Assembly: GCA_033819885.1 (NCBI GenBank)
Contig: JAQYUZ010000003.1
Location: 372,001-436,000, forward strand
Origin: Microbotryomycetes sp. JL201
Lineage: Eukaryota; Basidiomycota; Microbotryomycetes
Direction of reading: 5' to 3'
Length of the DNA stretch: 64,000 bases
In this document: piece after piece, positions 1 to 11,895 of the stretch
How positions within the stretch are numbered: position 1 is the stretch's first letter
Layout of the letters: each line of letters opens with the position of its first letter
The notes under the pieces: model-generated
Told to the model about the DNA's origin: nothing
The model's database searches: none
Seen by the model: only the letters and a program-made list of their open reading frames with translations
Translations under genes and position numbers: made by a program

Positions 1-1185
1 GTTGCCCAATATGACTCACTGCACCATGAATCCCCAACCCACTCGAAAACGAAGATTGTCTTTGTCGACCACCCGTATTGCCGAGAGTGCTGCTTGATGG
101 TGAGCTCGGCGCTCCTGGTTTGCCGTTTATGATGGATGAAACTGATCCGTTCCTTGAGTGGAGTCCTTGCGATGATGGACTAGACTTGACCAGCTTGGCT
201 CGCAGAGCCGCCGCCTCTGATTCGATCAAGGTTCGGACTCTCATGTGCTTGAGCAGAGCCCAAATCAGCTCGTCCTCGGCGAAAGCGCTCTCGACATCAA
301 CAATAGTAGCTGTTTCCGAGGTACCACGCTCCGCCACTCGGCCGATAGCCCTGATGAGATACTCTGCCATGAATGCGAGAGAGCGCTCGGCATACACCGC
401 TGAAAGAAAATTCACACATGCGGACGTGCCAGCCGGAGGGGGAGCAGGTGGCAATAGTCTTTGCACGTATACCTCGACGTTTGGAATCTTTGGCCCAGGA
501 GATCCGGCTGCAAAGCAAGCAAGATCAATTCGCGTAGACTCCGGGCAGTCTGACTGTACAGACCTCCGAGCCCTGAGATGACATGTATCCATTCTCGCAG
601 CCCGACAAAGACTTCGTGTGCCTTGTCTGCCGGAGTCTGCCCTGAGACTGATGAGACTGAAGTCGTCGAGCCATTCGTGGCTTTGCCATCGCGCGTGAGT
701 GAGGGGTCCAATTTGAGTAGCTCTTGAATTGCTATTTCTGCCTCGAGGACAGCCTGGTTGCCAAGGGTGGGTCCCGTGACCTTGAGCAGGCCAGCCTTGA
801 ACCTGCTTGTCGAATACGGTTCGAAGCCTGTGACCAGTTGCGCATCGTTGTCGGCTACTGAGACGAGGGACACATGCACCCATAGTTGCAGAAGCTCATC
901 GAGTGTAAAGTTGACGGCGGACAGCGCATCCGAGGCAAGCTGCAGCGGCCGCGTCTCGCTCAGCAGGCTTGTCGCGCTGTCCGAATAGACGTATTGTGGC
1001 TCTGGAGAGGTGATGGATCAGTCAGTCGCTGGCTCGAGAGCCGTGCTGGCTTGGGTTGAGCTCGTTCGACCCCCTGGCTGGATCCGAGACAACCGCAAGA
1101 CACGCTCGCCCCAGCAGGCATCGTCGATCGCGCAGGCATGAGAGCAGCTCTTCCACACACCTGATAGATACGCCATTGCCTGCAT
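1..1185 (-). CDS. Hypothetical protein, 3' end beyond the window
   Basis: Three exons can be read: 1185-1161 (a short start exon, MQAMAYLSE across the junction), 1001-564, and 507 running off the left edge. The phases agree at both junctions (phase 1 each), the second intron is 56 nt and the first 159 nt. The product is mostly helical and hydrophobic in its first 250 residues (for example LDELLQLWVHVSLVSVAD and VNFLSAVYAERSLAFMAEYL), followed by a Ser/Pro-rich, probably disordered stretch near the window edge. The pattern of long amphipathic helices would suit a tethering-complex or scaffold subunit, but I do not recognise the family and propose no function. The start is the least certain part because an in-frame stop lies just upstream of the second exon, so an intron is needed there. 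Confidence 0.55.
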
Positions 1186-1570
1186 GATAAAGCAGCCGTG
1201 GCCCGCAGGCCCAGGTTGTTTGTTGTCGAAACCGGGCGAATGGCGCGCTCAGATCACCGCTCGCCAAAATTTCAGCCAAACAACATGGTAGTCCTGCAGT
1301 CTTGTGAAAACAACATGCAGCCGAAGAGCAGCAGGTCCCGCTCTGAGACACCAGACGGCGATCCCGCAGCATTACACTGTCACGTGATTTCCCCCTCAAG
1401 TGCACGTAGCCCACGTGCTTGGGGCTAATTATGGTCCAGACTTGAGTCAGAGAGATTGTCCAGCACGAAGGGCGGGAGCAATAGAAATGTGGACGCCGAA
1501 CGCCGGACTTGAAGCAGCCCGGCAGCTAAGCCTCCCGCTGTTTTTCTGCCTTCAGTCGACAGTCCGCGCA
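1186..1570. other. Divergent intergenic region, no gene seen
   Basis: About 385 bp between the start of the minus-strand unknown gene and the ceramidase start. Both promoters must lie here. CACGTG-like hexamers occur at about 1380-1420 (CACGTGATTT and CCACGTGC). No convincing reading frame with splice support was found. Confidence 0.5.
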
Positions 1571-2831
1571 ATGGACAGACACTTGACGCGGTGGAACAAG
1601 GTGTGCAATCAGCATGCCTAAGCGCGGGGCTTCTGTCACGACAGCTGACTCAATCGTCTCGGCAGGATGACGAATGGCGCACAGGCTACTGGGGGTGCGC
1701 GCTGTAGCACATTGACTCGTTACAAGCTGACGCGATTGCTTCAGCCCTGTCACGGCCTCGATCGACTGGTGAGTCGTCTGCTGTTTCCGCTCTAGTTTGG
1801 TGATCTGACGGTCAACGGGCGACAGGTGTGAGGCAAACTATATCAGGTCCTTTTACATCGCCGAAATGTTTAATACGATATCAAACTCGGCTTTCAGTAA
1901 GTTGTTTGGGCTTAGACGACTCTGTCGAGCTTGCAGAGCGTTGGCAGCTGTCGCATCGTCGCTCGGCGCCGCACAGGAGGGCACAAGCTGTGCAGACCAT
2001 ATTGACTGAAAAGGCTCGCAAGTTTGACTGAGATTACACGCTCGCCACGTTCTCGCAGTCGCACTCGCTGTCTTTGGTATCCTCAAGTCGCGGCAACAAC
2101 AGCTGCCTACTCGTTTTGCCGTTGCATTCGGAGCCATCGCTCTCATCGGAATTGGATCGACCTTGTTTCACTGCACCTTGTTGTATACGTGGCAGATGGG
2201 GGACGAGCTGCCCATGGTGTACACGGCCGCAGGCATGGCGTGGATCGTCTTTGATCTCTCGCCTCTCGGAACACCCACAAACTGGACGATTCCATCTGTC
2301 TTGGCTGCATTCTGCGTCGCATTCACATCAGCATACATGTTATTCCCGAATCCCGTATTTCATCAAGTGACCTACGCCATTCTCATCTCTGCGACATTCT
2401 ACCGTACGATGTGGCTGCTGTGGACTCAACTCAAAGGACATCAAGTCATCAAGGTCGGACGAAGACTCTACATCACCGGCAGCATTCAGTTTGGTGGCGC
2501 CTTTGTCATTTGGAACCTTGACAACGTGATCTGCAATGGCTTCCTGACGCCACTTAAAGAACGAGTCGGCAGCCCGCTCAATTGGCTCTTGGAAGGACAT
2601 GCGTGGTGGCACATCTTCACTGGACTGGGAGCGTACAATGTCACTGTGTCGTTGTGCCTCATCACGCTTGCCCTTCGAGATTCGCCCGACCACTACGAGA
2701 TTGCGTTTGTGCCGGGTACATTGGCCCAGCTTCCATGGGTACGTCGCACGAGAAAAGGGTGGGAGGCACGGAAGCAGCAAGCGAGAAGTACAAATGGATC
2801 CGCGACAGAACGGGACAGTTTGCTGAACTGA
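1571..2831 (+). CDS. YPC1: Alkaline (dihydro)ceramidase
   Basis: Hydrolyses ceramide or dihydroceramide to a sphingoid base and fatty acid in the ER/Golgi membrane (CREST/ACER family, yeast Ypc1/Ydc1). Five exons: 1571-1600, 1666-1694, 1745-1768, 1826-1896 and 2059-2831, which sum to 308 codons plus stop with all phases agreeing. The N terminus reads GYWGPVTASIDWCEANY, the classic opening of the family. Next come GSTLFHCTLLYTWQMGDELP, with the conserved His, Asp and Glu of the zinc site, and later HAWWHIFTGLGAY with the C-terminal histidine pair. About seven hydrophobic segments are visible, and the tail after residue 280 is basic and hydrophilic. The start was chosen because MDRHLTRWNK splices directly into the family motif. 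The fourth intron is long for this region (162 nt). Ceramide versus dihydroceramide preference cannot be read from sequence. Confidence 0.93.
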
Positions 2832-3958
2832 ACAAATACAATCGGCATCAAGGGTTACGCTTCGCTTCAGAACGGACAATTTTTTTGGACAATTTTTTTG
2901 TACAACATCGCGAAATGAATAGATTGTCATCCACTGTAACTAGGTCCCTCGACACTCGGTTGACTTGACGAGCAAGCCCCGAGGAAGTCTGGCAAAAAAA
3001 GTCATGACGGCATCCGTCAAGCTATCTCAGCAAACGCAGGACCTCGCAGCAGTGTTCCCTTCGCAGACAAGGCAGGGCAACAGTCTAGTCGCCGAAACTT
3101 TCGACTGCCATCCTCTTGAAAGCTAGCAAAATCAGCCACCGCCGTGATCTTTCTGCGTCCGCCCAGACGAGAAGCCGTCTGGACGCCTGACAAAGCGCGA
3201 GACAATCCTTTCCTGATTGAACAAGAACGGTCGAGCAACCACTCTGATGGGATTGGAGGAACGGTCCAACAAACGAGTCCGAAGAACTCGTTTGAAAGCT
3301 TGGACTGTCCTGGAGTTGATCTTCCACGAACGTAACGGTGTAGCGTCGTAGGATTGCTGAAACTCCTTCTCTTTAAGAAGAAAAAGAATGACAACCGACG
3401 TGTAACCTGACTGTCGTGGTTGAGTTTGGGACATGGAGGAAAAGGAAAAAGAAAGGTCGGGCCGCAAGCACCGGAGTGCAGTGCTGGAAACGACAAAGAG
3501 AACGTGTTGATCTAGATGCGTTGATTTGCAGTCATACTCGCGTCGCTGAGAGACGGTGGAGGAAAAACGACTGGAAAAACAGTCGAGGGCGCTCAACAAT
3601 CAGGCGTGTCGGGCCAGTAGGCGGCCTGTGTTTGTACATTGTCCGATTGCAGTCATGGCCTGCATCGCTGCTTGAGGCGAGACGTGTCGACCGGGTCCTG
3701 GGTGAAGGAAAAGCAAAAGGCGCAGTTGGGCACAATCGACGCCTGTGCCGTCACCACAAACACCCCTCGAAAAAAGCCGAAGACAGCCGAAGGGCCAGCT
3801 ACGACTCGTAACGACCTGCCAAGAACTCGTGAGTGTTCACGTCGAGGATGTCGCCCGATCTCGTGACTCGGTCGCTCCCGTCCTCGCAAGCCGCCACATG
3901 AAGCCTGCGCGGCCCTCGGGCGATTCGATACTGACCTCGTGAACTCGGTAGATTTCTT
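2832..3958 (+). other. Long leader region of CASC3 with a 5'UTR intron
   Basis: About 1.1 kb without a supported gene. A likely 5'UTR intron spans 3829-3951: donor GTGAGTGTT after AACTC, branch ATACTGACC, and acceptor TCGGTAG eight bases before the CASC3 start codon. The remaining 1 kb holds the ceramidase 3' end and the CASC3 promoter. Short open frames on both strands lack splice or compositional support. Confidence 0.5.
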
Positions 3959-6376
3959 ATGACGACATCCCATCCGGACCAGCAAGCACACACGGCGTCT
4001 GATGCTCAAGAGCAGCCCTCGTCCGTCTCAGCAAACAAACCGCGCCAAGCGCGCCACCGCAAGCCGGCAAAGCGACGCGGAGCTAAAATTCGTGACGATG
4101 ACGACGATGAGAGCGAGCTGGCCCAGTCTCGACCTACGCTCCCGGACTCGGACAGCGACTTTGAGCCAGAGCTCGACGCGGCTCCCGCCGCAACACACGA
4201 TGACGACGAGGAAGATGATGATGACGACGACGAAGACGAGTTAGAGACTGTCGATGAAGCATCAGGCGGCCCAGTCGCAGCAAGCAAATCCGAAGTCGAC
4301 TCGTCTGCACAAATCGCCGCCACACCGTCGCCACTGCGTGGCAAGCAAGCTAAGCTCGCCCAGGACGTACAACATCCGAGCTGGTCCGATATGCCCGCAG
4401 ACGGACAAGAAGGCACAGAGGACTTGCCCGCACTCAATTTTGACACCTTGACGCCGGGCAAGCTCGCTTCTCTGCCCGCAAAGCTTGCGACAACAAAACC
4501 AGCGTCACCTTCCAACAAGCCTACTGACGGCCGGTCCAAAAAGGCGCAAATTGCTGAGAAGAGGCAGGCACGCTTGGCTGAGCTGAAAAAGCGTGATCCG
4601 GAAGCGTACGAGGCACAACAAAAAGCCTACGAAGAGAAACTGGCGGCAAAAAAGAAGGAAAAATTGACAAAGCTGAAAGAAAAACGGAAGGATCGCAAAC
4701 AAGCAGACGAGACTGCAACGTCAGTCCCTGCTTCGCAAGGACTCGCTGCTTCCAGCGTGCAAGACGAGTTTGACCGCGGCGACGACAAGACTAAGCCGCC
4801 ACGAAATGTTGCTGCTCCACTTCAGACGCAGGAATATGAGGTGGCCCGAGAGGCTTACTCGAAACGACTTGCAGAAGATCCCTCATATGTGCCTCGGGTT
4901 GGCCGCTTTTGGTCCCACGACGACAGGTTAGCCACCCCCGAAGTCAGGCCGCTCGTGTGGCGCGGCGCAATCCGAGGCGGCGACCGCGGCGGTTTCGCTG
5001 GTCGAGGTCGAGGTCGGGGTGCCGGTAGAGGCAGAGGAGGCTTTGTTGGTCGAGAGGGCCGAGACGCAGACTCTGCATCTGCCTCCCGACCCGCGGTGGC
5101 TGAGGCATCAGTTCCTGCTCCGTCGAGGAACGACGAAACCGTGGCGAAAAACTCGAGCACGAGTATGTCTGGTGATTTGAAGCCGGCCAAGACGATCAAA
5201 GATGATGACTCTGACGACGACGGCTGGGGTCGAGGAGAAGTTAAAAAGGCGGCGCAATCAGCAAAATCGGGCATGCCGGCGTGGAAGCACGATGGCTTTG
5301 AAGAGCTTGCTCGAGACTCGTCAACACGCGGAACTGCTCGGGGTGGATTGCGAGGCCGCGGCCGGGGAACAGGCCGGGGAGGCATCCGCTCAGGATTCGA
5401 GTCCAGCTTTGACGAGATTGGTCGGCCCATCCCCGGCGCTGTGAATCCGCGCTATGCGCACTTGCCCTTCCATCCTCATCATCGGTTCGCTGGTTCGCCT
5501 CGCGCTCCTGGACCTGCGCCGTCAACTCCGAAGACCCAAGAGAGCGCGACAGACGTACATGAAACAGCAGCGTCCGCTGTCAAAACCATTGACGTTCGCC
5601 TTCCTGGAGCTTTGACCGCAACGAAGGTTGAGCTCGCCACGACCAGAGACACCGATACGGCTTCAATCGAGGCGCCAACCTCGGCCTTACCCGATGCGAC
5701 ACCAGCGTCAGAGCAAACGTCACCGCACGTGATAACTGCATACCCGACGCCTCCGCTCGGGCAACAGCCAGTTGGATATGCTTATCACGTGCCTGGCATG
5801 CAGCCGGCTTACTATCAGCCGAGGGCTTATCCTACCGTGCCGACGCCTGGAGCCACTCCGCCGCCCGCTTTCACGCCTGGCATGGTTGTACCTCCGCAAT
5901 CGGCATTTTTTGCACCCCCGAGAACGTCAAAAATTGAGATCAAAGCCCCGGTCATGGGTCCTCGAGCCGGCAGCAACCCTCCGAGGTCCTCGGTCTCCTC
6001 ACGGGATGGCGTGCCTACGTCGCCACAAATGTCTGCGGGCTCTTCCAATACTGGATATCCTGCGATTCGGCAACAGGCGTACTTTGGTGGCAATCCTTAC
6101 GAGACGTACTCTGCACCGGAAGGATTCATATCATACGAAGGCGCGGATGGCGTGGTCTACTTTGATCGACCCGACTCGCCGCAGTATCACTATGTCCCTT
6201 CGCAATACGCTTACTACCCACAGCAACAACAAATGTATTATGCCAACGCTCCACCGGCGACGACGGCAGTCCCACGACGAAGTTACCCACACCAGAATGC
6301 GCAGCAAGCATACCCCCAAAATCAATCACATCATCAGCATCATTATCAGCAACCTTGGATCGGCTACAATATGTAA
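3959..6376 (+). CDS. CASC3: Btz-domain protein, CASC3/MLN51-like exon junction factor
   Basis: Predicted core subunit of the exon junction complex that clamps eIF4A3 on spliced mRNA, so nuclear and cytoplasmic. It is a single 805-residue exon. The diagnostic Btz (SELOR) segment lies at about residues 291-325, with DPSYVPRVGRFWSHDDR. The second conserved piece, PAWKHDGFEEL, follows at about 438-450, separated by an inserted RG-rich stretch (about 340-360) that animal proteins lack at this place. The N terminus has a basic KPAKRRGAK patch and a long Asp/Glu run (about residues 75-100). A Lys/Glu-rich helix spans about 195-245. The C-terminal 250 residues are Pro/Gln/Tyr-rich and probably disordered. 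Assignment rests on the Btz motif; the rest is low complexity. A minus-strand ORF of 191 codons overlapping the Btz region is a shadow. Confidence 0.85.
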   Translation: MTTSHPDQQAHTASDAQEQPSSVSANKPRQARHRKPAKRRGAKIRDDDDDESELAQSRPTLPDSDSDFEPELDAAPAATHDDDEEDDDDDDEDELETVDEASGGPVAASKSEVDSSAQIAATPSPLRGKQAKLAQDVQHPSWSDMPADGQEGTEDLPALNFDTLTPGKLASLPAKLATTKPASPSNKPTDGRSKKAQIAEKRQARLAELKKRDPEAYEAQQKAYEEKLAAKKKEKLTKLKEKRKDRKQADETATSVPASQGLAASSVQDEFDRGDDKTKPPRNVAAPLQTQEYEVAREAYSKRLAEDPSYVPRVGRFWSHDDRLATPEVRPLVWRGAIRGGDRGGFAGRGRGRGAGRGRGGFVGREGRDADSASASRPAVAEASVPAPSRNDETVAKNSSTSMSGDLKPAKTIKDDDSDDDGWGRGEVKKAAQSAKSGMPAWKHDGFEELARDSSTRGTARGGLRGRGRGTGRGGIRSGFESSFDEIGRPIPGAVNPRYAHLPFHPHHRFAGSPRAPGPAPSTPKTQESATDVHETAASAVKTIDVRLPGALTATKVELATTRDTDTASIEAPTSALPDATPASEQTSPHVITAYPTPPLGQQPVGYAYHVPGMQPAYYQPRAYPTVPTPGATPPPAFTPGMVVPPQSAFFAPPRTSKIEIKAPVMGPRAGSNPPRSSVSSRDGVPTSPQMSAGSSNTGYPAIRQQAYFGGNPYETYSAPEGFISYEGADGVVYFDRPDSPQYHYVPSQYAYYPQQQQMYYANAPPATTAVPRRSYPHQNAQQAYPQNQSHHQHHYQQPWIGYNM

Positions 6377-6803
6377 TTTTTCTTTTCTCGCATTCTTGTC
6401 TTTTTATTTTCAGTATTTTACGAAGAGCAAAATTGCAAACATCTGAAATTAGCATGTATCGATCCGAGTGTCCTTTCTTGTGTTGCTGGAGCGGTACGGT
6501 TGTTTGCTGGTCGCCTTCCGATGCGGATGTTGTTGGTGACTTGAGGCCGCGACCAAAGGACTTGGCTTTCGTGCCGACAATCCTTCATTGCGACCTCGAC
6601 GCACTCACACATACACAAAAACGTTTCTGTGATTCTCAGCAGACGCCTGTCGGTGATCCAACGAGTCACCTGCAGCTTGTCACAAGTGTTTTGCGCCGAG
6701 GTAATCGACGGATCCGAAGCCGACCTCACAAGCGTCAGATCGTGCCCGACAAACATCTGACTCGTGCTCGAAGCTTGTCTGAGGTTCTGTGAGCCAGCAA
6801 ACA
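6377..6803 (+). other. CASC3 3' region and MEX67 promoter
   Basis: Intergenic stretch of 427 bp between two plus-strand genes. It starts with a T-rich tract directly after the CASC3 stop, consistent with a 3'UTR. No gene or RNA feature was recognised. Confidence 0.5.
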
Positions 6804-9321
6804 ATGGTTGGGTCGGCTGGGGCGACGTTGTTTCAGGCGGCCGTCAACAAGGCGAGCTCGTCTGCGTCAACGTCTGCACCTTCACATCAGCAACAACAAG
6901 CAGGTGCAGCCCCGATGAACACGGATAAACCAGCGAGACGCGGCACGACGACGACACGAGGTCGAAACGGCAGACTCAGTCGAACGAGCTTGACTGGAGC
7001 TGCAGGCAATGAGGACGTCGGCATGGCAGATGCCGACGGATCAGGTGGAGCAAACAGACGACAGAGGACAGCTGCAACCAGGTCTGGACCCATGGGTCAT
7101 CGCGTGAGTCTCGCTGACTGGGTGGTTTCGGTTCGTGATCAACGCTCGCCCTTTACCTATCCTCCTGCGACACAAATGTCATCGCCAAGTCAACTCGAAC
7201 GCTGACAGTGACAACCTATTGGAACGGGGCCTTCCATCTCGCAGCCGACACGAGGCGGCAAGGGTAAAGCGCCACTCGGCAAATCACAACCTCGCGTCAT
7301 CAAGAACACAGACGAATCTCAAGCAGAGACGAAAGGTTCGACCATCGATACACTCCGGCTGTTTCTCATGTCGCGGTATTCGGCCGAAGCACAAATGCTC
7401 AATCTCGAAAATATGGCCGAAGATCCGATATTGCGAGAGGCCAATATCATACCTCCCGGTCAAAAGGGCGCACCCAGCAACATGGCAGGAGCACTATGGA
7501 AGATGGCCGCAACCGAACTTCCTGGCGTGAGCAGTCTGAGCAAATGGTGGGTTTTTGGCCACTGCAACTGACAAGCATGTCAACAGGTTGTGACAATATC
7601 ATTCGCCAATAATCAGCTCAAGTCTCTATTACCGTTGTCGCCTTGGCTCTTGACGTCTTCACTGCCAAATGTCGAGAACGTTTCTTTTGCAAAGAACCTG
7701 CTGTCAAACTGGCGAGACCTCGACCCGTTCAGTCCAACGGTTGGCAAGACAAGGACAGACGGCAAACCAAAAGGCTGGCCCAAACTGAAGGAGCTCGTCA
7801 TGACGGGCAACCCAATGGTCAAAACGGAGGGCGATGAGGCGCATGAGTACCAAGTGTAAGCGGCAGTTGCGCCTCTCCTGAAATTTCCGCCGGACTGACT
7901 TCATACCGATACACAGACAAATGGCGAGACGGTTCGCCAACTTGACGCAGTTGGATCAAAAGCCTATCGATCCGGCAATAGCCTTTCAAGCCAAAACGTC
8001 TGGCTCAAGCGTCAGCAGCCTGACGCCGGGCCTGTCGCCAAGCGTCAAGAAGGAAAAGTCGAAGCCTCGGAGCAAGCGAGAGCCAATTGTTTTTCCATTG
8101 TCCATTGCACCTGGGTTCTTCGAGTCCGAGCCAACGCGCGATTTTGTAGCTGGATTCCTGTCCCAGTAAGTTCATGTCACGTTCCGTCCCGCCGTTTTCT
8201 TCGGGACTGACTTGCGGCCGTTTTCTATAGGTTCTTCCCAGCATACGACAATGACCGCCAATCTCTGCTAGCCGCGTACGCGCCTGTGTGCACGTTTTCG
8301 TTCTCGCTCGATACGAATTTGCCCGCGCGATCGAAAGCGAAAAAAATTGGCTTCAATGGCGACAAAAAGTTCCCGAATCAGCGTAACCTTGATTCGAAGC
8401 CGTACCTTGGTCCGGAAGGCAGCCGAAATCTCGAGCGCGTCAAATATCCAGGTTTGTCTGCGGCGCTTGAGCAAAAATCTGAGCCTTGTGTGCTGATCTG
8501 CTGCTGTAGCCAAGCGCGCCAGCACGCTCAAGACTGATCCTGCGAAAGTCATTGCGTCGATCGTGTCCTTGCCGTCTACACAACATCCACTCGACGACCC
8601 GTCAAAGTTTGTCTTTGACACATGGACGATGCCCGGCGTACTTGCCCCATCGGAACCCGGCGGCGCTGCCGAGACTGTCATTTTTGCAGTGGTTCATGGT
8701 GAATTTACTGAACGTGAGCGAGCTTGGGTTTTGTTCCTACTCCACCAGTTGACCAGTCTCATATCGCAGTACCAAGCAAAGGCGTGCGGTCCTTTGACCG
8801 AACGTTCATCTTGGCTCCAGCACCTCCAGGCTCGGCGTGAGCGGTCTACATTCGAGTGCCAAGTCTGGGTGACTGACCACTATTGCACCTAAGGGCACAA
8901 ACCGCTGGGTGGCCTTGCCTCATCCTGTCCGACCTGCTTGTCATTCGCGGTTATTCAGATCCGAAAGCCTGGCAGCCGACACCCCCGCCCGGCGCAAATG
9001 GTGGTCCAGGTCAGCAAGGCGCACCCGTTGCCCAGTCTGCCACAGCCGCGCCCGGTCAACAAGAGCGTGCCGAAGGCATCGTAGGTCTCTACATGCCCGC
9101 ATCGTCTCAGACGCACGCCGCTGACATGTCAATGACCATCTCATCAGTCGGACGAACAACATTCGCTCGTTTTGCAACTGCAGCAAGTCACAAACTTGAC
9201 TTACACGTTTGCACACATGGCTCTCGCTCAAAACAATTGGGACCCTCAACTGACAATGACAAACTTTCAAACCCTGATGGCGAGTGGTACGATTCCGGCA
9301 GAAGCTTTCAGGCACGCTTGA
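6804..9321 (+). CDS. MEX67: mRNA export receptor Mex67/NXF family
   Basis: Carries mRNPs through the nuclear pore with Mtr2/p15. Nine exons: 6804-7103, 7245-7526, 7587-7855, 7917-8165, 8231-8451, 8510-8713, 8770-8836, 8894-9080 and 9148-9321, summing to 650 codons plus stop with every phase agreeing. After a basic RG-containing N terminus come leucine-rich repeats (FLMSRYSAEAQMLNLENMAE, then VTISFANNQLKSLLPLSPWL and LKELVMTGNPM). An NTF2-like domain follows, opening FFPAYDNDRQSLLAAYAP and closing GWPCLILSDLLVIRG, then a Pro/Gly/Gln linker. The C-terminal UBA-like TAP-C domain contains NLTYTFAHMALAQNNWDP and ends at residue 650. The TAP-C domain is invisible unless the eighth intron (9081-9147) is removed. 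I cannot see a clear RNA-recognition-motif domain before the repeats; the 141-nt first intron could hide a small exon. Confidence 0.92.
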
Positions 9322-9578
9322 AATGTTCCATTGTGCGAGCCAGAGTGTGTGTGTGTTGAATCGAGTCTTTACGTTTCAATTGATTTGACGACGGTCATGA
9401 AGTCAATTCTCTGCAATACAACGCCATTGTTGATTTCTTGACGGAAAAGAGTTGAAAATGTCGTTGAATGATAATGCAATTTCGAATGAAGGAAACGAAA
9501 GCGACGCGATACACAACATGAAAAGTCAGAACAACCCCAATTCCCCGACATATGAAACAATACAACCCCTTGACAGAT

Positions 9579-11895
9579 TCAGAAAACATATGGTACAGTC
9601 TTTACTGCGTCCTCGTAAGCCGGTGGAGCGCATAGCCAAGCTCTCTCGCTCGCTCCATCATCACCGTCGTTCAAGAACGCGTCTCCTCTCGACGTTGGTG
9701 ACGAATGGCTTTCACCACGATCTTGACGAGCATCACGTTCGGCTCTTCGCCGACGAGCTTGTTCGTCCTCGTTTTCGGTTTCGACAGAGTTCAGGTCTGA
9801 AGGCCGAGACGAGACGGCGGCGAGAGGGCCGATTCGATTCGTCGTGGGTTCGGCGACAGATCCGATCGTCAACGGAATCATCAATTCCCGCACTGTGCCG
9901 GGGAACGAGCATGGCGAAGCCGGAACCGCCGCCGAGGCAGGGTCGCGTCTGGCGGAACTGCATGGCACATGAAACGGATTCGTCACAGAAAGCCCAGATA
10001 CACTCGAAGCTCGGGGTGAAGACGGAGACGTGAACGTGTTGGGCATTGGGAACTCCATGTCGGGCGAGCACGAGCCGAGCTTGCGCAAAACGTCGCCCAG
10101 GGCGGGCGTAGCAAAACCGACCTCAATCGCCAAAAAGAACCGAGTCGAGACATGGAGGTGCTTCGCGTATTCCTTCTCGACAGGTGCGCGGTGCCTGAAA
10201 GCAGGCGAAAACCAAGAGCAGTCGCCATGGTTCGAGCCGGGGACCGTGGTCGGCTCGAGGTCGAGGGTGGCAGTGTACCCGTGTGTCCACCCTGCGCCGT
10301 CTGTGCCCGATAACGGCAACCCCACATCCCGAATGACGACTTCACTCTGCTCCGTGGGTTCTGCACCTGGCCGACTTGCGTAAGGGATCCATCCCCACCG
10401 TGACACAACTTCCTCTTCTTCGGTGCACCAGGGTTCGAGCGCCGCATCCTCTGGGCACCCCACCGACGAGAGCGACTGGCCAGGAGCCAAACCCCATTCT
10501 TTCTCGACTGCGACAGTCAGCGAATGACTCGTCGACTCCCGCACGTAGACTCTTCGGACAATTGCGAGGCGAATGTAGAGATCCGTCGGCTCGAGCGGTC
10601 GATCGACAATTCTGAGCGACACTGGCACGGATGCATGCGAGCCAGGCGAAAAGTGCGAAGTCGGTAGCGAAGGTGTGACAATGTGATACCCAGTCTCGAG
10701 CTTCGCCCCAGAGAACGGCAGCGAGTGCACCAAGGATGCTAGCATGCCCTTCTTGTGCTCGTATGTCAGAGAGGGTAGCTCTGGTGCGATTGTGGGCAAA
10801 GTCGCTGGCAAGATGTGGAACGGCAGCGAAAACACTTTCAATCGACGCGGCAAACCCGTGACACCCTTTGCAGCTGAGAAAATGGCAATCGACATGGTGT
10901 AGTGAATCCTGAAGTTATTGTCTGCGAAAGACGGCGGTCTGTGCAAAACAACACGATTCAGCGGGACGTTCAAGTCGGACGACCAAGTTTGCTCACAGTC
11001 TGTCCGAGTCTGGAATCTTCATCTTGAGCGGCAGAACGTACGTGCCAGCGGGCAGACGTTCTTGACCGGCCGGCTGTGGTGCGTGTCCATTCCTTCTTCG
11101 CGCGCTCTCGGCGTCGCGCTTCCAGATGCCAAGTCCGCTCGTCAAGTCGATGCAAAAATCTGCAATCATGCGCTTTGTCCTGACTGAGCCATCCGAATTG
11201 AGCGCTTCGCACATGCCCGTCACGCCGAGGTGCATGCCTCCAAGCGACGAGTATGGTAGTCCTGCCGAGTTTGTGATTCGCAGCCTGGGCGCGAACGAGA
11301 TGCGAGCGGCAGGGAAGAAGGCGGGTGGCAAAGTCTGGTCGTCGGCGTCTGTTTGCGCCGGACTTGTCGGTTGCGTAAACATGAGTTTGAGGGAAAAGTC
11401 CGTCGAGCACCAGTCATCGTTGGTAAGAGACGATGGCAAAGTAACGGGCGCGACTGGTTTCTGGCGCAACCCGGACGGAGCAACGGGTTTCGGGAGCGTG
11501 TAACCTTCGGAAGATGACGAAGGCGTCAACGCACACGAGGATGGCTGAGTGATTGGAGACCCTGGTGCCGAGCAGAATGGCGACTGTGACGCGGATGAGG
11601 ACGTGGGCGAGTCTGGGCAGTTTGTCGTCTCGTCGCGCTCGGCCCAGCTCGAGCGTTGCTGCTGTTCGCGTCGACTGAGCGCGGCTGCGGCCACTTGGGC
11701 CATGTCAAACGGCACGTAAGGTTTGTTCAGGAGCCTGTCGCGCTCGTCCATGGCCATTGCGCGACTGCCATGTGCCGCCGACGCGTCGTTGGCTGTCTGT
11801 GCGCAGCCGTCGTCGTCGTCCGTCAACGAAGTCGTCGCAAATCGACGCTGCATGTGCCTCGACAACGGTACAGACGAGGGACCGGCGAAAGACAT
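9579..11895 (-). CDS. Alpha-arrestin (ART/Rod-like) adaptor with C-terminal PY motif
   Basis: Predicted adaptor linking plasma-membrane transporters to a Rsp5/Nedd4 ubiquitin ligase for endocytosis. Two exons, 11895-10997 and 10938-9579, joined by a 58-nt intron, give 752 residues. The arrestin-type core runs across the intron: LPAGTYVLPLKMKIP at the end of exon 1 continues as PPSFADNNFRIHY, the characteristic mid-N-lobe strand pair. The first 130 residues are Ser/Thr-rich and probably disordered, and the tail is charged. It ends in APPAYEDAVKTVPYVF, where PPAY is a WW-domain ligand. ATG at 11895 is the first methionine after in-frame non-ATG codons. It is convergent with MEX67, with 257 bp between stops. 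The exact cargo cannot be inferred. Confidence 0.83.

Noticed and set aside
4006-4539. Poly-serine minus ORF of 177 codons
   Set aside because: It is the complement of the Asp/Glu-rich codon run of CASC3; the low complexity arises from GAC/GAT repeats.
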